Assembly (NCBI GenBank): GCA_949361645.1
Contig: OX442433.1
Location: forward strand, 2,661,720-2,725,719
Source of the DNA: Spongilla lacustris
Lineage: Eukaryota; Porifera; Demospongiae; Spongillida; Spongillidae
DNA length: 64,000 nt
Direction: 5' to 3'
The notes below the pieces were generated by a model that did not search any database, was not told the DNA's origin, and was given only the letters and a program-made list of their open reading frames with translations. Each line of letters begins with the position of its first letter. The first letter of the stretch is position 1. The position numbers were made by a program, and so were the translations under genes. Positions 1 through 13,477 of this stretch are shown here, piece by piece.

Positions 1-64
1 CTAATGATTTCATTTCAACCCTGAATTATACTGATTTTAAATTACTGGATTCTTTGATATACAG

Positions 65-445
65 GGTGATCCAAAAGTTGTCAAAAATTCCAATTCAAAA
101 TTTTTGCATGGCACGTCTATACAAATAGTTCTATCTTTGTGTATTCAATTAATATTGCCCATACCATTAGGTCCATCTACTGGCTGTGATCCCTGCACAG
201 CTTCAGTTGTCTCTGTCATCTTTGTGGTGTGCTCTCTTGGAGTGTTGGTGGCTTCTGTCCTCTGCTATATTTCAAAAAGGTGTAAAAAATCACATAAACC
301 TAGTTCACATGCTGATCCTGTGTATGATGAGGTGAGCACAATTAAGAAGATGAATGCAGGTGTAATGGAGATGAATACAAACACTGCATATGGCTCGCAT
401 ATTATGGAGATGAATACAAACACTGCATATGGCTTGCACATTTGA
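65..445 (+). CDS. C-terminal exon of a single-pass membrane protein
   Basis: The frame is open from a likely splice acceptor (AG at 63-64, after TTTGATATAC) to TGA at 443-445. The peptide has a hydrophobic segment of about 24 residues (ASVVSVIFVVCSLGVLV...) followed by a basic stop-transfer stretch (SKRCKKSHK). The short cytoplasmic tail carries PVYDEV and two tandem copies of MEMNTNTAYG. Tyrosine-containing tails of this kind are common in animal receptor-like proteins, and tandem NxAYG-type tails occur in sponge receptors. This is therefore probably the last exon of a receptor whose ectodomain lies upstream of the window. There is no in-frame ATG start; the exon is internal or terminal. The ligand and function are unknown. 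Confidence is moderate that it is coding and low for any specific role. Confidence 0.5.
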   Translation, partial: GDPKVVKNSNSKFLHGTSIQIVLSLCIQLILPIPLGPSTGCDPCTASVVSVIFVVCSLGVLVASVLCYISKRCKKSHKPSSHADPVYDEVSTIKKMNAGVMEMNTNTAYGSHIMEMNTNTAYGLHI

Positions 446-583
446 ACCAGCTGATATAGTGATTTCATCCCAGTGCAATAGTGGGACTGTAATAAGTTGT
501 TATACATGCAATAGCCGCTTCAGTTGCTGTATTCCCTTCGCTACCAATTTTGTTTCTGGGGACTCATTAACTTGCTGTGTAAG

Positions 584-586
<3 letters not shown>

Positions 587-667
<81 letters not shown>
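587..667. repeat. (TG)n microsatellite
   Basis: About 80 bp of nearly perfect TG dinucleotides with one TTT interruption, 140 bp downstream of the receptor stop codon. Reading frames through it are artefacts. Confidence 0.97.
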
Positions 668-759
668 ATGTATGATATGTAATACACACATGTCTATCTG
701 TTTAATTGTCCAGCATATCACCCTGGTGGTACTTCTAGGAGAAGCAATAGAAAAGTAAT

Positions 760-1749
760 GCTAACATTCGTGAATAAAAATCACTTGATAGAGGAACTTA
801 GCATTTCACCAGGAAAAAAAACTTGGAAAACTACCCTTATTTTGCTCGACATTGCATTGATTTTAGGTGGCCCTTAGATTGTGTCTGGGTTTGGACACAA
901 ATGTTAGTCAAATTTGAGGCATGGGGAAGTTGTATGCGTGCAACTGAGTGCTAAGATGTCAGTCTCACTGGGAGGCAACACCAAACCATTAGACTTACTC
1001 ACCACTGGTTGGGATAGAGACAAGCCAGAAGTAATGGAAATTAAAGTCTCTGCCCTGCCATCTTGGGGCCTTACAGCAAAATGCTGTAAGCTACACAGCA
1101 TTGGACCCAATGTCAAAAATTGGGCTGGACATACATGTAGCATATAGCAATGGGGGAAAGCTGGCACATGACCCATGACATTTACAGCAGGTGAGGACTG
1201 CCTGCTGTACTTGGCTGTAGCTTTGGTAGTTTAAAGATTCAGAGTAATATAAATAAACAAATTGTAATATAAATAAACAAATTGAGGGTACCATGTTTCC
1301 CCATAATCACGTTTTGGTGCAATGAAAATCTTCCAGCCTGTGGAAGATTAAATATCTGTAATATTAATCACCCCGCGATACAACATACATATCTATCTCT
1401 AATTAAAGCTCATGTCCGTATATGTCCACTACAGGATGTCCGCTACAAGCCTTCCGGTACCAATTCCCTTATATTGATGAGTTTGCTTGAGATAACAAAC
1501 CATATGCATGTGTGTAAAATTACCAGAGGAAGGACAATATCTATAGAACCACCATAAAATGGATAATTTTAATATAATTTAATTCTGAAAAATGTTGATT
1601 TCCAAAGTTGCTACAGGTTTTGGTATACTACCTTTGATGAAATCTAATTCATAACCTCTCCCCAAATAACATAGTCCATAACCCTCCCCATATAACACAG
1701 CCCAGTCTATTACCCCGCCCCACATAACATGGTCCATGAACGTAATTGC
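760..1749. other. No gene recognised
   Basis: AT-rich intergenic sequence. Short ORFs here (for example 914-1147 and 1282-1557) show no domain, no repeats and no credible splice context. A short direct duplication of 'aatataaataaacaaattg' lies at about 1246-1284. The right end merges into the decayed transposase. Confidence 0.5.
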
Positions 1750-2349
1750 ATTGTGAATGTTTACTTTGCAATTTAATTTAAATATTGCCTCAACGGTCCA
1801 TAAAATATTCTCCTCATATTCATTGTTGTATTCTACCTTCTCCTACCATTCTTCTGCCCATTCAACTCTTTTCTCATGGTCTCCCTCTTTCAGTTCCTGA
1901 GCCATTCTGTTCCTGTAAGCTTTCATCTTCAAGTCTTTTCTGACAATTATTCATACTGTGCTATATGGTAAATCTGTGGCACGTGATATTCTTCTTAATG
2001 ATAACTCAGGGTCATCATTGATTTCCCTATCTATAGCCTGTATATTGACTGGACTTCTTACACTTCTCCTCCTCCCTGATCACTTACTATTATCTGTGGT
2101 TCCAGTGTCATTAAATCGTTTCACTGTCCATAGCACAGTGGATGGGCTTAGAGTGCCATGTCCAGGATACTTCACCTTGAACTGTCTAACTGTTTCACTT
2201 GCATTTCTTGCTTCTGCATAAAGCACCACAATAGTCACTCTCTGATCTTTGATCCAGACATGCTGTACAAAATGGCTTTGGTATGTATAGTTTTTTTTTC
2301 CTGCAGTGCTTTTATAGTGCAGTGGAGCAATTCTATTGGTTCCCGCCAA
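1750..2349 (-). pseudogene. Decayed IS630/Tc1-mariner-like transposase
   Basis: Read on the minus strand from 2349, the first 89 codons give a helix-turn-helix domain of the DUF4817 type: RVTIVVLYAEARNASETVRQF followed by TLSPSTVLWTVKRFNDTG. After an in-frame TGA the same frame continues with RRRSVRSP and LSLRRISRATDLPYSTV. A second TGA stands where tryptophan is usual, then comes MAQELKEGDHEKRVEWAEEW and a TAG. Further on, ILWTVEAIFKLNCKVNIHN matches the start of the DDE domain, where family members normally read SDE. At least three nonsense codons and loss of the first acidic residue make it dead. The remainder of the catalytic domain is not recognisable. The bipartite HTH plus DDE order is typical of IS630-Tc1-mariner transposases. 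No terminal inverted repeats were identified. Confidence 0.75.
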
Positions 2350-2418
2350 TCACAGTGCTGGAGTGATTCTATTGGTTCCCGCTCGATCACAGTGGAGTGT
2401 TTCTATTGGTTCCCGCCA
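2331..2418. promoter_or_regulatory. Three spaced CCAAT/E2F-like motifs
   Basis: The string TTCTATTGGTTCCCGC occurs three times (about 2331, 2367 and 2401), spaced 34-36 bp apart. Each copy joins an inverted CCAAT box (ATTGG) to TTCCCGC, which matches the E2F consensus. The cluster lies directly upstream of the minus-strand transposase start, so it may be its promoter or part of a subterminal repeat. Function is inferred from motif match only. Confidence 0.4.
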
Positions 2419-2439
2419 AAAATGCACTGCAGCTAATTG

Positions 2440-3142
2440 ATACTTATTTCCTGCAACCTCCCAAAATCCTCATACCATATTATCTCATGAAAGCAGACTA
2501 AATAGTTCCTCTGTCCAACATGCACAGATAAAGGTCCTATGGTTGCACATGCAGCTGGGAGTAATTCCTCTATTGCACAGAAGTCTCAGTTACAGAAAGG
2601 TTCCACTGTGTCATCTGCCTCAGTGATATAGATAAAAGTACCTATTATAGACAGTTGAAATGAGGTCTCTCAGCTTCCAACACAGAGGGTGGCAGTTCTG
2701 TTTCCTGGACCTTGAGTTTAGTTGATTAGTAGTAAAATAACTACACACACACTCCTATGCTTTCTTGTACATGATGTATATTACCATGGCTGCCACATGC
2801 AGCTTCTAGAAATTGATATTTGTAATAAATACACTACACAAAACAAAAATGAGACCAAGACAACTTTCCTTTATGCACTAGGAAAGGATTAATTAGTATC
2901 TCCAGTTGTTACTTCATCCAAAGAAGCATGTTCCTAGTGTGGAGGACATAAAGATATGCAGACACATAACTAACATACTTGAGGAGATATATCTTTACCA
3001 GAAGTCTTGTTTCTTTTACCTCTCCAAAGTCTTGATGTTTGCCTCTTTAGCGTTCAAGTAACAACTATGATGGCACATGCACTGCACATGAACCGTGAAG
3101 AGAGAGTAAAAACAAAATACAAGTCTCAAGAAAACACACATA

Positions 3143-3182
<40 letters not shown>

Positions 3183-3682
3183 AAAACCACTCATGTATAA
3201 ATATACAGGAAGGAATATATTCATTCATTGATGCATTCATTTTTCAAACATCTCCCACATCCTTCTTTCTCCAATATGTTCTCCTACTCTGCCTCCAGGT
3301 GTTTGCTCTAGCGTACCTCTCCATTTTCAGGAATACTTTGAATACCTCCGCTAAACTGGCTCTGTCAAGAACTTCTCTCCATTTGGAAGGTTATCTGCTC
3401 CAATCTGCTCCAATGATTTTCTATGAAGAATTCCTACATGCAAAGGCATGGATGATGCACGCAACACATAAGTTCTATCACCCTTACTATGACATAGCTA
3501 TCTGTCAGCCACCGATATTGAGAGAGAAATTGTGTGAGTGACAGTGCGTCCTCCATTAGTCCCGCAAACCATGACTTCGATGTATGAAAGGCTGGGGAGG
3601 AGGAAAACAGACCTACATGTAGTTGAATATAATTATGAGTGCATATGCATGGTAAATAAATCAAACACATCATAGCAACTCC
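2440..3682. other. Intergenic; one (CA)n tract
   Basis: No supported gene. A (CA)n microsatellite with CATA interruptions lies at about 3135-3182. ORFs such as 3299-3541 lack recognisable domains. Confidence 0.5.
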
Positions 3683-3754
3683 TCCCATGTGGTCTAGTGG
3701 TTAGGATTCAGCCCTCTCACGGCTGTGGCCCGGGTTCGATTCCCGGCATGGGAA
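3683..3754 (+). tRNA. tRNA-Glu (anticodon CTC)
   Basis: The 72-nt gene folds as a cloverleaf. The acceptor stem TCCCATG pairs perfectly with CATGGGA and is followed by discriminator A. The D arm contains TGGTCTAGTGGTTA (A box). The anticodon stem CAGCC/GGCTG closes the loop CTCTCAC, giving anticodon CTC. The T arm CCGGGTTCGATTCCCGG carries the B box. The sequence closely resembles animal tRNA-Glu. No CCA is encoded, as expected in eukaryotes. It supplies glutamate at GAG codons. Confidence 0.97.
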
Positions 3755-3764
3755 TTTTTTTTTT
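3755..3764 (+). terminator. RNA polymerase III T-run terminator
   Basis: Ten consecutive T residues directly after the tRNA discriminator base, the standard Pol III stop signal. Confidence 0.9.
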
Positions 3765-4117
3765 CCACAGCCAACTCTACCCACTGTGCTTCAAATCTCT
3801 ATGCCTCGATATTAAGTAGGCGTACTATAACCTTTTATCATTCATTAGCCAATGCTCCTGCATGTGTGGATATCATTACACATTGATATTTGCTTTTGCT
3901 TGTGCTTGTGCATGTGTGTAAGAGTACACACAAAGGACCACTTATGTGTTAAGTTTCTATTGCAGACAGTACAGTAAGAGGTGCCGTGGAAAGTGGATGG
4001 CGGGAGGAGGTTGGTACTAGCTGTAACTGGGAAGGAGCTTTGTAGCTGTTATGGGAGGTATTTGTGATTGTAATTATAATATATTGTAAATTGTAAATTG
4101 TAAATTACTGAACAAGT

Positions 4118-5035
4118 TATGAATGTGTAGTTTTATTTGAGTTACAAATCCCTTGGCACGTACCAATACAAAATTTTATTCTTCAGATCACAATCAAGCT
4201 GCAAGTTGCCTTTCTAAGTGTTGGACCTTGTGAGCTGTGATTTGACTCTTTACCAGAATGAATGAAGACACTACACAAATAAGTACAGCTAAGAGAATGG
4301 CTACACCTGACTCGAATTTCACTACATACAAAATCACATGTTTATCATGTTTACAAAGGGTGGATTGGCATTTATGTTTAGATCAAGACAAACACATGCA
4401 CAATAAGGTTTTAATTTCTCAATCTAATTGTATATGAAGTGATCATAAAAGGTGCCATTAATTTAAATAACATCCTATCACTCTGTATAAAAACACCATG
4501 AAATGGATAGTGCACATATCTTTGTGTGGCTGAAGCTGTAACTGTATATCATACCTTACAACTAAGTCAAGTGTAATCTGGGCATAAAACTAACAAAGTT
4601 CTCTATAAAACACCTAGTCTCCACTGTATTATATTTAGTACTTCCATCTCTTGCTGTGAAGGAACCCACCCAAGCAGCACAGCTCATGTTTAACATACAT
4701 CAGTATGTATAACTGTACTGAACAAGTCTGTTAGATTTCTTTTAAAATGAATGTGTAGTTTTATTTGAGTTACAAATCCATTGACACGTACCAATACAAA
4801 ATTTTATTCAGCAGATCACAATCAAGCTGCAAGGTGCCTTTTAAAGTGTTGGACCTTGTGAGCTGTGATTTGACTCTATACCAGAATGAATGAAGACACT
4901 ACACACAGAAGAGGCAATAACATAACATGCACAGTTGTACAATTGCAATAAATACAGCTAAGAGAATGGCTACACCTTCATCGAATTTCACGTTTACAAA
5001 ATCAAAGAGATTCACAGATCATGTTTATCATCACC
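4118..5035. repeat. Direct duplication of the 7TM gene's 3' flank
   Basis: A block of about 200 bp beginning GAATGTGTAGTTTTATTTGA occurs at about 4118-4340 and again at about 4747-5030. The copies share nearly all bases apart from small indels; the second copy has an extra piece around 4902-4950. Both lie just past the stop codon of the minus-strand receptor at 5082, so this is probably duplicated 3' UTR or flank, perhaps the scar of a tandem receptor duplication whose coding exons were lost. Between them (about 4341-4746) no coding sequence was found. Confidence 0.85.
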
Positions 5036-5081
5036 CAAGAACAATGACCTTTGGTATTTTGATGCATGCTGTGCAGTGTCG

Positions 5082-5723
5082 TTAGCTCTCGCAAATTGTA
5101 CCACATAGAGGAGACTTACTGCTGGTAGCACCACTTCCAGCAGCTTCACAGGCAAAGTACATTGTAGCAGCTGTAATAAATGCACCAATGTTTTTAGCAT
5201 TTACTGCAAATGCTGTAAGGGCCTCTGCTCCAAGAATAACATAGTAGCAGAAAAGAACCAGTAGCTTTCGTTCTGCAGTACCAATGTAAATTTTGTTTTG
5301 GACATTTCTCCTGCGCTACTTCTACTGTGCTAATGGAAGGATTGAGCTGTAAACATTGTTTTTATTACATATAAATATATATTGGTACCTTCATAACAGT
5401 CAACAGAACCAGGACCAGTAATGATGTACCAGTAGCAATAATAACACTGATGGGGAAGGCAAGAGTGTAGTAAGCAGCATCACTGCTTCTGGAAACACAG
5501 ACCAATGGAGGATGATTGCTGATTACAAAACTATCAGTTGCAAAACTGACAATAACTGGAACAGTAAACAGGAACAGAGCTAGTAGCACAACCAGTACAT
5601 GGATTATTAAACGCTTTTCAAATCGTTTAGCATGAAATGGAAATGTTATTTTCCAGAATAGTACAGCCACATGACATATCCACCAGATGGATACCTGGAG
5701 AATTGCATAGCAGTATAAAGATC
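5082..5723 (-). CDS. 3' exons of a seven-transmembrane receptor
   Basis: Two minus-strand exons can be joined in phase 0. Exon 5389-5723 follows an acceptor (CCCATTTCAG) and ends ATGAAG|GTACC. Exon 5082-5315 follows AGAAGTAG|CGC and ends at TAA (5082-5084). The first encodes TM3 (AILQVSIWWICHVAVLFW), a basic loop (KRFEKR), TM4 (VLVVLLALFLFTVPVIV), an extracellular loop with a conserved-looking cysteine (PPLVCVSRSS) and TM5. The second encodes an intracellular loop (RRRNVQNK), TM6 (RKLLVLFCYYVILGAEAL) and TM7 (FITAATMYFACEAAG), then a short tail. The SIWW motif after TM3 and the overall layout recall Frizzled/secretin-like class receptors; the ligand is unknown. TM1-TM2 and the ectodomain exons should lie at higher coordinates but were not identified. 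The intron is about 73 bp. A GT inside the last exon (AGCA|GTAAGT at about 5113) could be an alternative donor. Confidence 0.65.
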
Positions 5724-7059
5724 CTGAAATGGGAGAAGTATCATGATCATAAATTAAATACAGACTGCATTAAAGAACAATTATAAGCAAAATGAATTAG
5801 TTTATGGGAAAAAATTGAAACAATTACTCAAATGGTGATTTTTATGTGGCTAATCTAACTTTAATCCTCATTTAGGTGATTTATATATCATCAATGTGGA
5901 AAGGAGAAGAAAGAGAAGGGAGGAGAGCCAGGAGAGATATGGATGGAGAGAGGCAGCAATTATGGTACAGATACATGAGGAATGCCTTCTACTAACAATT
6001 GGAGCCAGAGTCACAGCTGAGTGTGAGTACCAAAGCTGGGATGGAAATGTAATGGGATACGTTAAAAGGCAAGAAGCAGACAGTATGGCAGGAAGACACT
6101 GATGGCCTTCATAACAAGAGAGAGCATCACCTGAGTGAGCAGACACACATAATTTGGACAGGCCGAAAGAGGTGAGATCCAGTGATCCCTATGGGTGACA
6201 CAAACTTGAACTAGAGATGCAGTGAATGTTAAGAGGCATTGAATGTTGATAGTTGTATGTTGTGCATGGTTTGTATTTCACATGTGGTCCATATGATTAC
6301 AACCAGTTAAGACTTCATCTTCTCTTCCCGGAAGCATATGGGATATGGGGGGGGGGGGGGGGGGGGGGGGCGGGGGAAAGAGAGAGCAGGGTGGTTCGGT
6401 GGTGGTCAGATTCCACACTTACCCCTTTTCTTTACTTACACCAAGTAGAGCTTCATCCTTGGGCACTGGAAAGCCCATACATGCATGCACGTGTGACAGT
6501 AGCTGCTTTAATTTGAGACATTGTCCACATTTTCAACCCCCCGATGCAGCAATGGCATGGCTAGGGTCAGACCAGTCTTCTACTATTACAAAATGTACAT
6601 TCCTTTATATTCAGCGGACCCACCACTGCCACCATGTAGGCACACCACAGGTCTGCTGGGTATATTTGCAGCAAAAAAAATCATGGAATATAAGAGCTTG
6701 CATTAAAATACAATACAATATAAAACACATACATGTAACACACATTTATACACCTGCATGATTGATACAAACCACATTTATTGTCACGCAGTGCGGAAAA
6801 TGGGGGAGGCCTGCTCCATCATCCAGCCATGTCCACTTCTCTATTGTACCCTGACCCACCCAAGCAAGAGTTTGTTAAGTTGCACGTCAAATAGTGAAAT
6901 CCATTCTGACACGCACCCATCCCATTACTTCAGGATGTGACTTTTCCACTTCAGTGCAATTTGGTCACATAGGCGCTTGCGCTTCATCCGGTGTTGTGCA
7001 TCAACAAAGTGACGCACGTCTTTCCTCAACAGCTGCTGAGTACTTTCGTTTCTTTTCCC
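5724..7059. other. No gene recognised; poly-G tract
   Basis: Upstream exons of the 7TM receptor may lie here, but none could be identified. A poly-G run with one C at about 6347-6376 generates a spurious polyglycine ORF. Remaining ORFs are short and featureless. Confidence 0.45.
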
Positions 7060-7610
7060 GTGAATCGATATAACTTATAGCTACCAACGTCCTATTTTCA
7101 AAACTTCATGTCATGATCATACTGCACTATTTTAAAAAATACATTTTGAGGTCTTGAGCTAGCTCAGTGTTAGTATTACAACGTCCGATACCCCACGCCG
7201 GGCCACGGGGTTCAAACCCGCCATACCTTTCGGCAGGAGAAATCAAATCGCTTCAAATTCGGTTTGTAGGTAAACGGCCTCATCTATTACATTGTTCTGT
7301 TCGTTAATCTTTATACGGAGATAAAGTTGAACAAACCATGTACATTTGTACTCTTTTTCGCGCTCAAATCTGACATAAAAATTAACGAACAGAACAATCC
7401 AATATGAGAGTGACCTCTATAAACTGAATTTGAAGCCGTCATTCCTGCCGAAAGTTATGAACCCCGTAGGGAATCGTAGGTTTTAATACTGGCACGGATT
7501 CGAACTAGCGCAAGACTTGATATTTAAATGGCGTAGTATGAAGTGTGGAAAATTTTTCGGAAGTTATATAGTGACTCAGGCGTAAGATATTTTTATAACA
7601 CACACATATG
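7060..7610. mobile_element. Foldback (inverted-repeat) element with tRNA-like boxes
   Basis: The left arm (about 7066-7330) and right arm (about 7380-7605) are diverged inverted copies. GTTCTGTTCGTTAAT at about 7304 faces ATTAACGAACAGAAC at 7380, and TTTCGGCAGGA faces TCCTGCCGAAAGTTAT. The left arm contains TAGCTCAGTGTTAG (7160-7173) and GGTTCAAACCC (7209-7219), which match Pol III A and B boxes at tRNA-like spacing. No ORF is present, so it is non-autonomous. A related element is at 21135-22105. Confidence 0.7.
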
Positions 7611-7651
7611 TATCTCCTAAACTGAACAAAAACATTATTGGATGCATTTCA

Positions 7652-7699
7652 ACGTAGCGCGTTTGATTAACGCACGTGCGTTAATCAAACGCGCTACGT
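7652..7699. repeat. 48-bp perfect palindrome without spacer
   Basis: ACGTAGCGCGTTTGATTAAC followed by GCAC is mirrored exactly by its reverse complement, with no loop. The centre is CACGTG, an E-box core. It could extrude as a cruciform or be a dimer binding site. Confidence 0.95.
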
Positions 7700-10390
<2,691 letters not shown>

Positions 10391-11367
10391 CGACGACGTA
10401 AGGAATGCATAATTGCGTCACTTCCGGAGTACTTCCTGCGCACGACTGTTGATAATTTTCGACCGACCAAGCCTCTGTCACAACAGTACTCACAGAGGCA
10501 GACATCCCAGTTAAATTTCTCGAGGAGCCACTAGAGATCCGTAATATAGCAGCGCTCCGAAGCGGAACGTGGCTAATTAATTTGCCACGGGATAAAAATG
10601 CAATCGGCTAACCGAAAGCAAAGCCTAATAGATAGGTCAGTGTTGTCAAGGCATTTATTTACTGTGTCGCGATTGATATCAGCCAAGGAAAGTGCTAGTC
10701 TCATGCCCAGACCAATATGACGCATTGTTTATCGCAATTTTGTACTTTGTATAAACACGCTCGTACTTGTCTAAACCATCACACTTGGAACAATGATTTT
10801 TTGTACTATTATTGACAACACTTGAATTTATTTCAATAACAATAAGCTCAAATGCAAATCTGACAACGTAGGTATAGTGTACAACTATTTTTCAATACAT
10901 ACTGAAAGTTAAAAAGCATCACGTGACTATTTACTTTTGTTATTAAATCTTGTTGTGACCCCAGTACTAAAACAATTTCAAGCTGAATTCCTCCTCCTGT
11001 AGGCAATAGATCTTAGCCAAATTTGCAATATATCTAGAGAGCAAGCATCACCAACCTTTGGCCGCGTCCGTTTTTAAGTCCGGTAAATAGTTACAGTTTT
11101 ATTGAGCTGGATGTGCGTTTTTAGCTCGTAAAAGCTTAGGGATGCTATTTCGTAGTACGCTATCACTGAACGGATATATTTCTTCTCCGACTCTTCACAT
11201 GTTAGATCTATCGCAAAAGCATACTTCGGAGGCGATAGACCCTCCTTTGCCGTTAGAAAAGTGCTATCAAAGACGAATACCTGAAAACTTCCGCCATTTC
11301 GCTATGAATTGCATTTGAAACGCGTCATTTTTCGTATGAATATATTTTTAATGTGACGTCTTCGGTA

Positions 11368-11425
11368 CAGTGCTCCCTCGATTATACGGAAAAGTATCAC
11401 CTCGATTATACGGAAAATAAGGCAC
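11368..11425 (+). repeat. pogo/Tigger-like terminal repeat
   Basis: CAGTGCTCCCTCGATTATAC begins right after a TA dinucleotide, and CCTCGATTATACGGAAAA recurs 25 bp later. The CAGTG...CCTCGATTATCCGGA pattern is the known end of pogo/Tigger elements, which duplicate TA. The mirrored end in the right palindrome arm has been replaced by the hairpin insertion at 14073. No transposase was recognised. Confidence 0.5.
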
Positions 11426-11542
11426 ATTCATTGGGTGTTAGGAAAACTGTCGGTGTACTTAGCCATAAGCTGTCTAAACCATTAATGACATTCATACTTA
11501 CCTCTAATTACATTCCCCAAGCCAATGTGGTGCAGCCTTTTA

Positions 11543-11977
11543 TTAACAAAAAAGGCAATTGAATTTTAAGAGACAGTTTTCAGCAACGCCCTTTCTTTGA
11601 TCTCTCAGGGCTATAGATGGTGCAGTATGCCTGCAAAACACGCGCACACAATGCATTTCATACGTGAGCTCATGTGAGCATGCATGCTTGATCATGAACA
11701 TGTACTGGTACACCGCCCTGCATCGTGTTATGTGTATCTGCAGGTCCATGTGTTGAGCCTGCTGCACACCTTCCATCATTACTGATACTAACCTGTGCTT
11801 GGTTGGTACAATTATCTCAATGTCACATTGTGGGCACACCAACCTTGATGGCGTTAGATAATACTGGCTCTCATCAGTGCGTTCCAAAGTGCTAGCAACA
11901 TGATCATGTGTAAGCAAATCTGCATTCACGCAAACACTGTACAAAACAGTATACATTATGCTCACCAATTCATACAT
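11543..11977 (-). CDS. Hypothetical ORF, left palindrome arm
   Basis: 144-codon ORF that mirrors the one at 13478-13912, with two amino-acid differences (T for R and F for L near the C-terminus). See that entry for the likely exon structure. I do not recognise a family. Preservation of the frame in both arms may reflect coding constraint or simply recent duplication. Confidence 0.3.
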   Translation of the reverse strand: MYELVSIMYTVLYSVCVNADLLTHDHVASTLERTDESQYYLTPSRLVCPQCDIEIIVPTKHRLVSVMMEGVQQAQHMDLQIHITRCRAVYQYMFMIKHACSHELTYEMHCVRVFCRHTAPSIALRDQRKGVAENCLLKFNCLFC

Positions 11978-12462
11978 CCTTGAACAAACTGTATTTTAAA
12001 GGCAAGCACTGTTGCAGAATGAATATATAAGAAGAGAAGGTAACTGATGCATGTGACATTATGAACCTGTTAACTGTTGAAACAAGGTGGAATAGCTGAA
12101 TGGCACTTGATCCGTGCTGGTTTGAAGTGGCTTCCATCTGCTGGGCAATGCACTTATCTGTGTGTGCTTGCTCGCGCGTGTGTTGTGTGTTCGCTTGCGT
12201 GTGTGTATCGTGCGTGAGTCATGCACGTAATGATTTACCATATAGTGTTTAAAATTACCTCGCTCAGCTTGCCTTGAGTAGGTTGGCATGGGCATGCATG
12301 GTGAACTCATCGTGTTGAGAGCTTGAAACAATTAAAATGTCAAGATCGCGTGCAACATCCGACGCATGTATAAATGTGGAAGGCACAATTATATTACACA
12401 AATACCCTGACCCTAGGCCCTGTAGAAATACCATGTCTGACGTGTGCTTTGATTGGTCTAGT

Positions 12463-12728
12463 CAGGGGCGGATGCAGGAATTTGGCGAGGGGGGGTCCGA
12501 CATGAATAATTGATGAGGGGGAGGGGCGCGCGCGAAGCGCGCGAAAATTTTTGTGGTGTGCATTCCTATTTTTCCACAGATTGTATATACAGGGGGATTG
12601 TATGTACGCTACGTGTATTGACACGTGTAGTACGCTAATATACATTAATTATATTCATATACAGGTTCGGGGGGGGGGGGGGGGGGGGGTCCGGACCCCC
12701 CGGACCCCCCCCCCTGCGTCCGCCCTTG
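12463..12728. mobile_element. MITE with CAGGGGCGGATGCAGG ends
   Basis: The 266-bp insertion has 16-bp terminal inverted repeats (CAGGGGCGGATGCAGG against CAAGGGCGGACGCAGG) and is flanked by CTAGT on both sides (12458-12462 and 12729-12733). The uninterrupted right palindrome arm has a single CTAGT at this site, which proves insertion with a 5-bp duplication. It holds a poly-G/poly-C hairpin and no ORF. Confidence 0.93.
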
Positions 12729-13477
12729 CTAGTCTTGAAACGTAGCGTCGTCTGCGACAGAGAGGCATCACGTGATTGCATTAAAAAGTGTTTACTGTGC
12801 TGTAATTGGAATCGTCTTCGCTCGTGATCGACCATTGTCAGTGTACCTATTGCTCAAACTTGCCTAGCTCGCCTTCCGAACATATAGAGAACTTTAACAG
12901 ATAAACGTCCATGTGTTGAGTTACAGCTCAGTAAACACTTTTTAATGCAATTACGTGATGTCTCTCTGTCGCAGGCGACGCTACGTTTCAAGACTAGACC
13001 AATCAAAGCACACGTCAGACATGGTATTTCTACAGGGCCTAGGGTCAGGGTATTTGTGTAATATAATTGTGCCTTCCACATTTATACATGCGTCGGATGT
13101 TGCACGCGATCTTGACATTTTAATTGTTTCAAGCTCTCAACACGATGAGTTCACCATGCATGCCCATGCCAACCTACTCAAGGCAAGCTGAGCGAGGTAA
13201 TTTTAAACACTATATGGTAAATCATTACGTGCATGACTCACGCACGATACACACACGCAAGCGAACACACAACACACGCGCGAGCAAGCACACACAGATA
13301 AGTGCATTGCCCAGCAGATGGAAGCCACTTCAAACCAGCACGGATCAAGTGCCATTCAGCTATTCCACCTTGTTTCAACAGTTAACAGGTTCATAATGTC
13401 ACATGCATCAGTTACCTTCTCTTCTTATATATTCATTCTGCAACAGTGCTTGCCTTTAAAATACAGTTTGTTCAAGG

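Noticed and set aside
6345..6761. ORF starting with polyglycine
   Set aside because: Caused by a poly-G run; no domain downstream.
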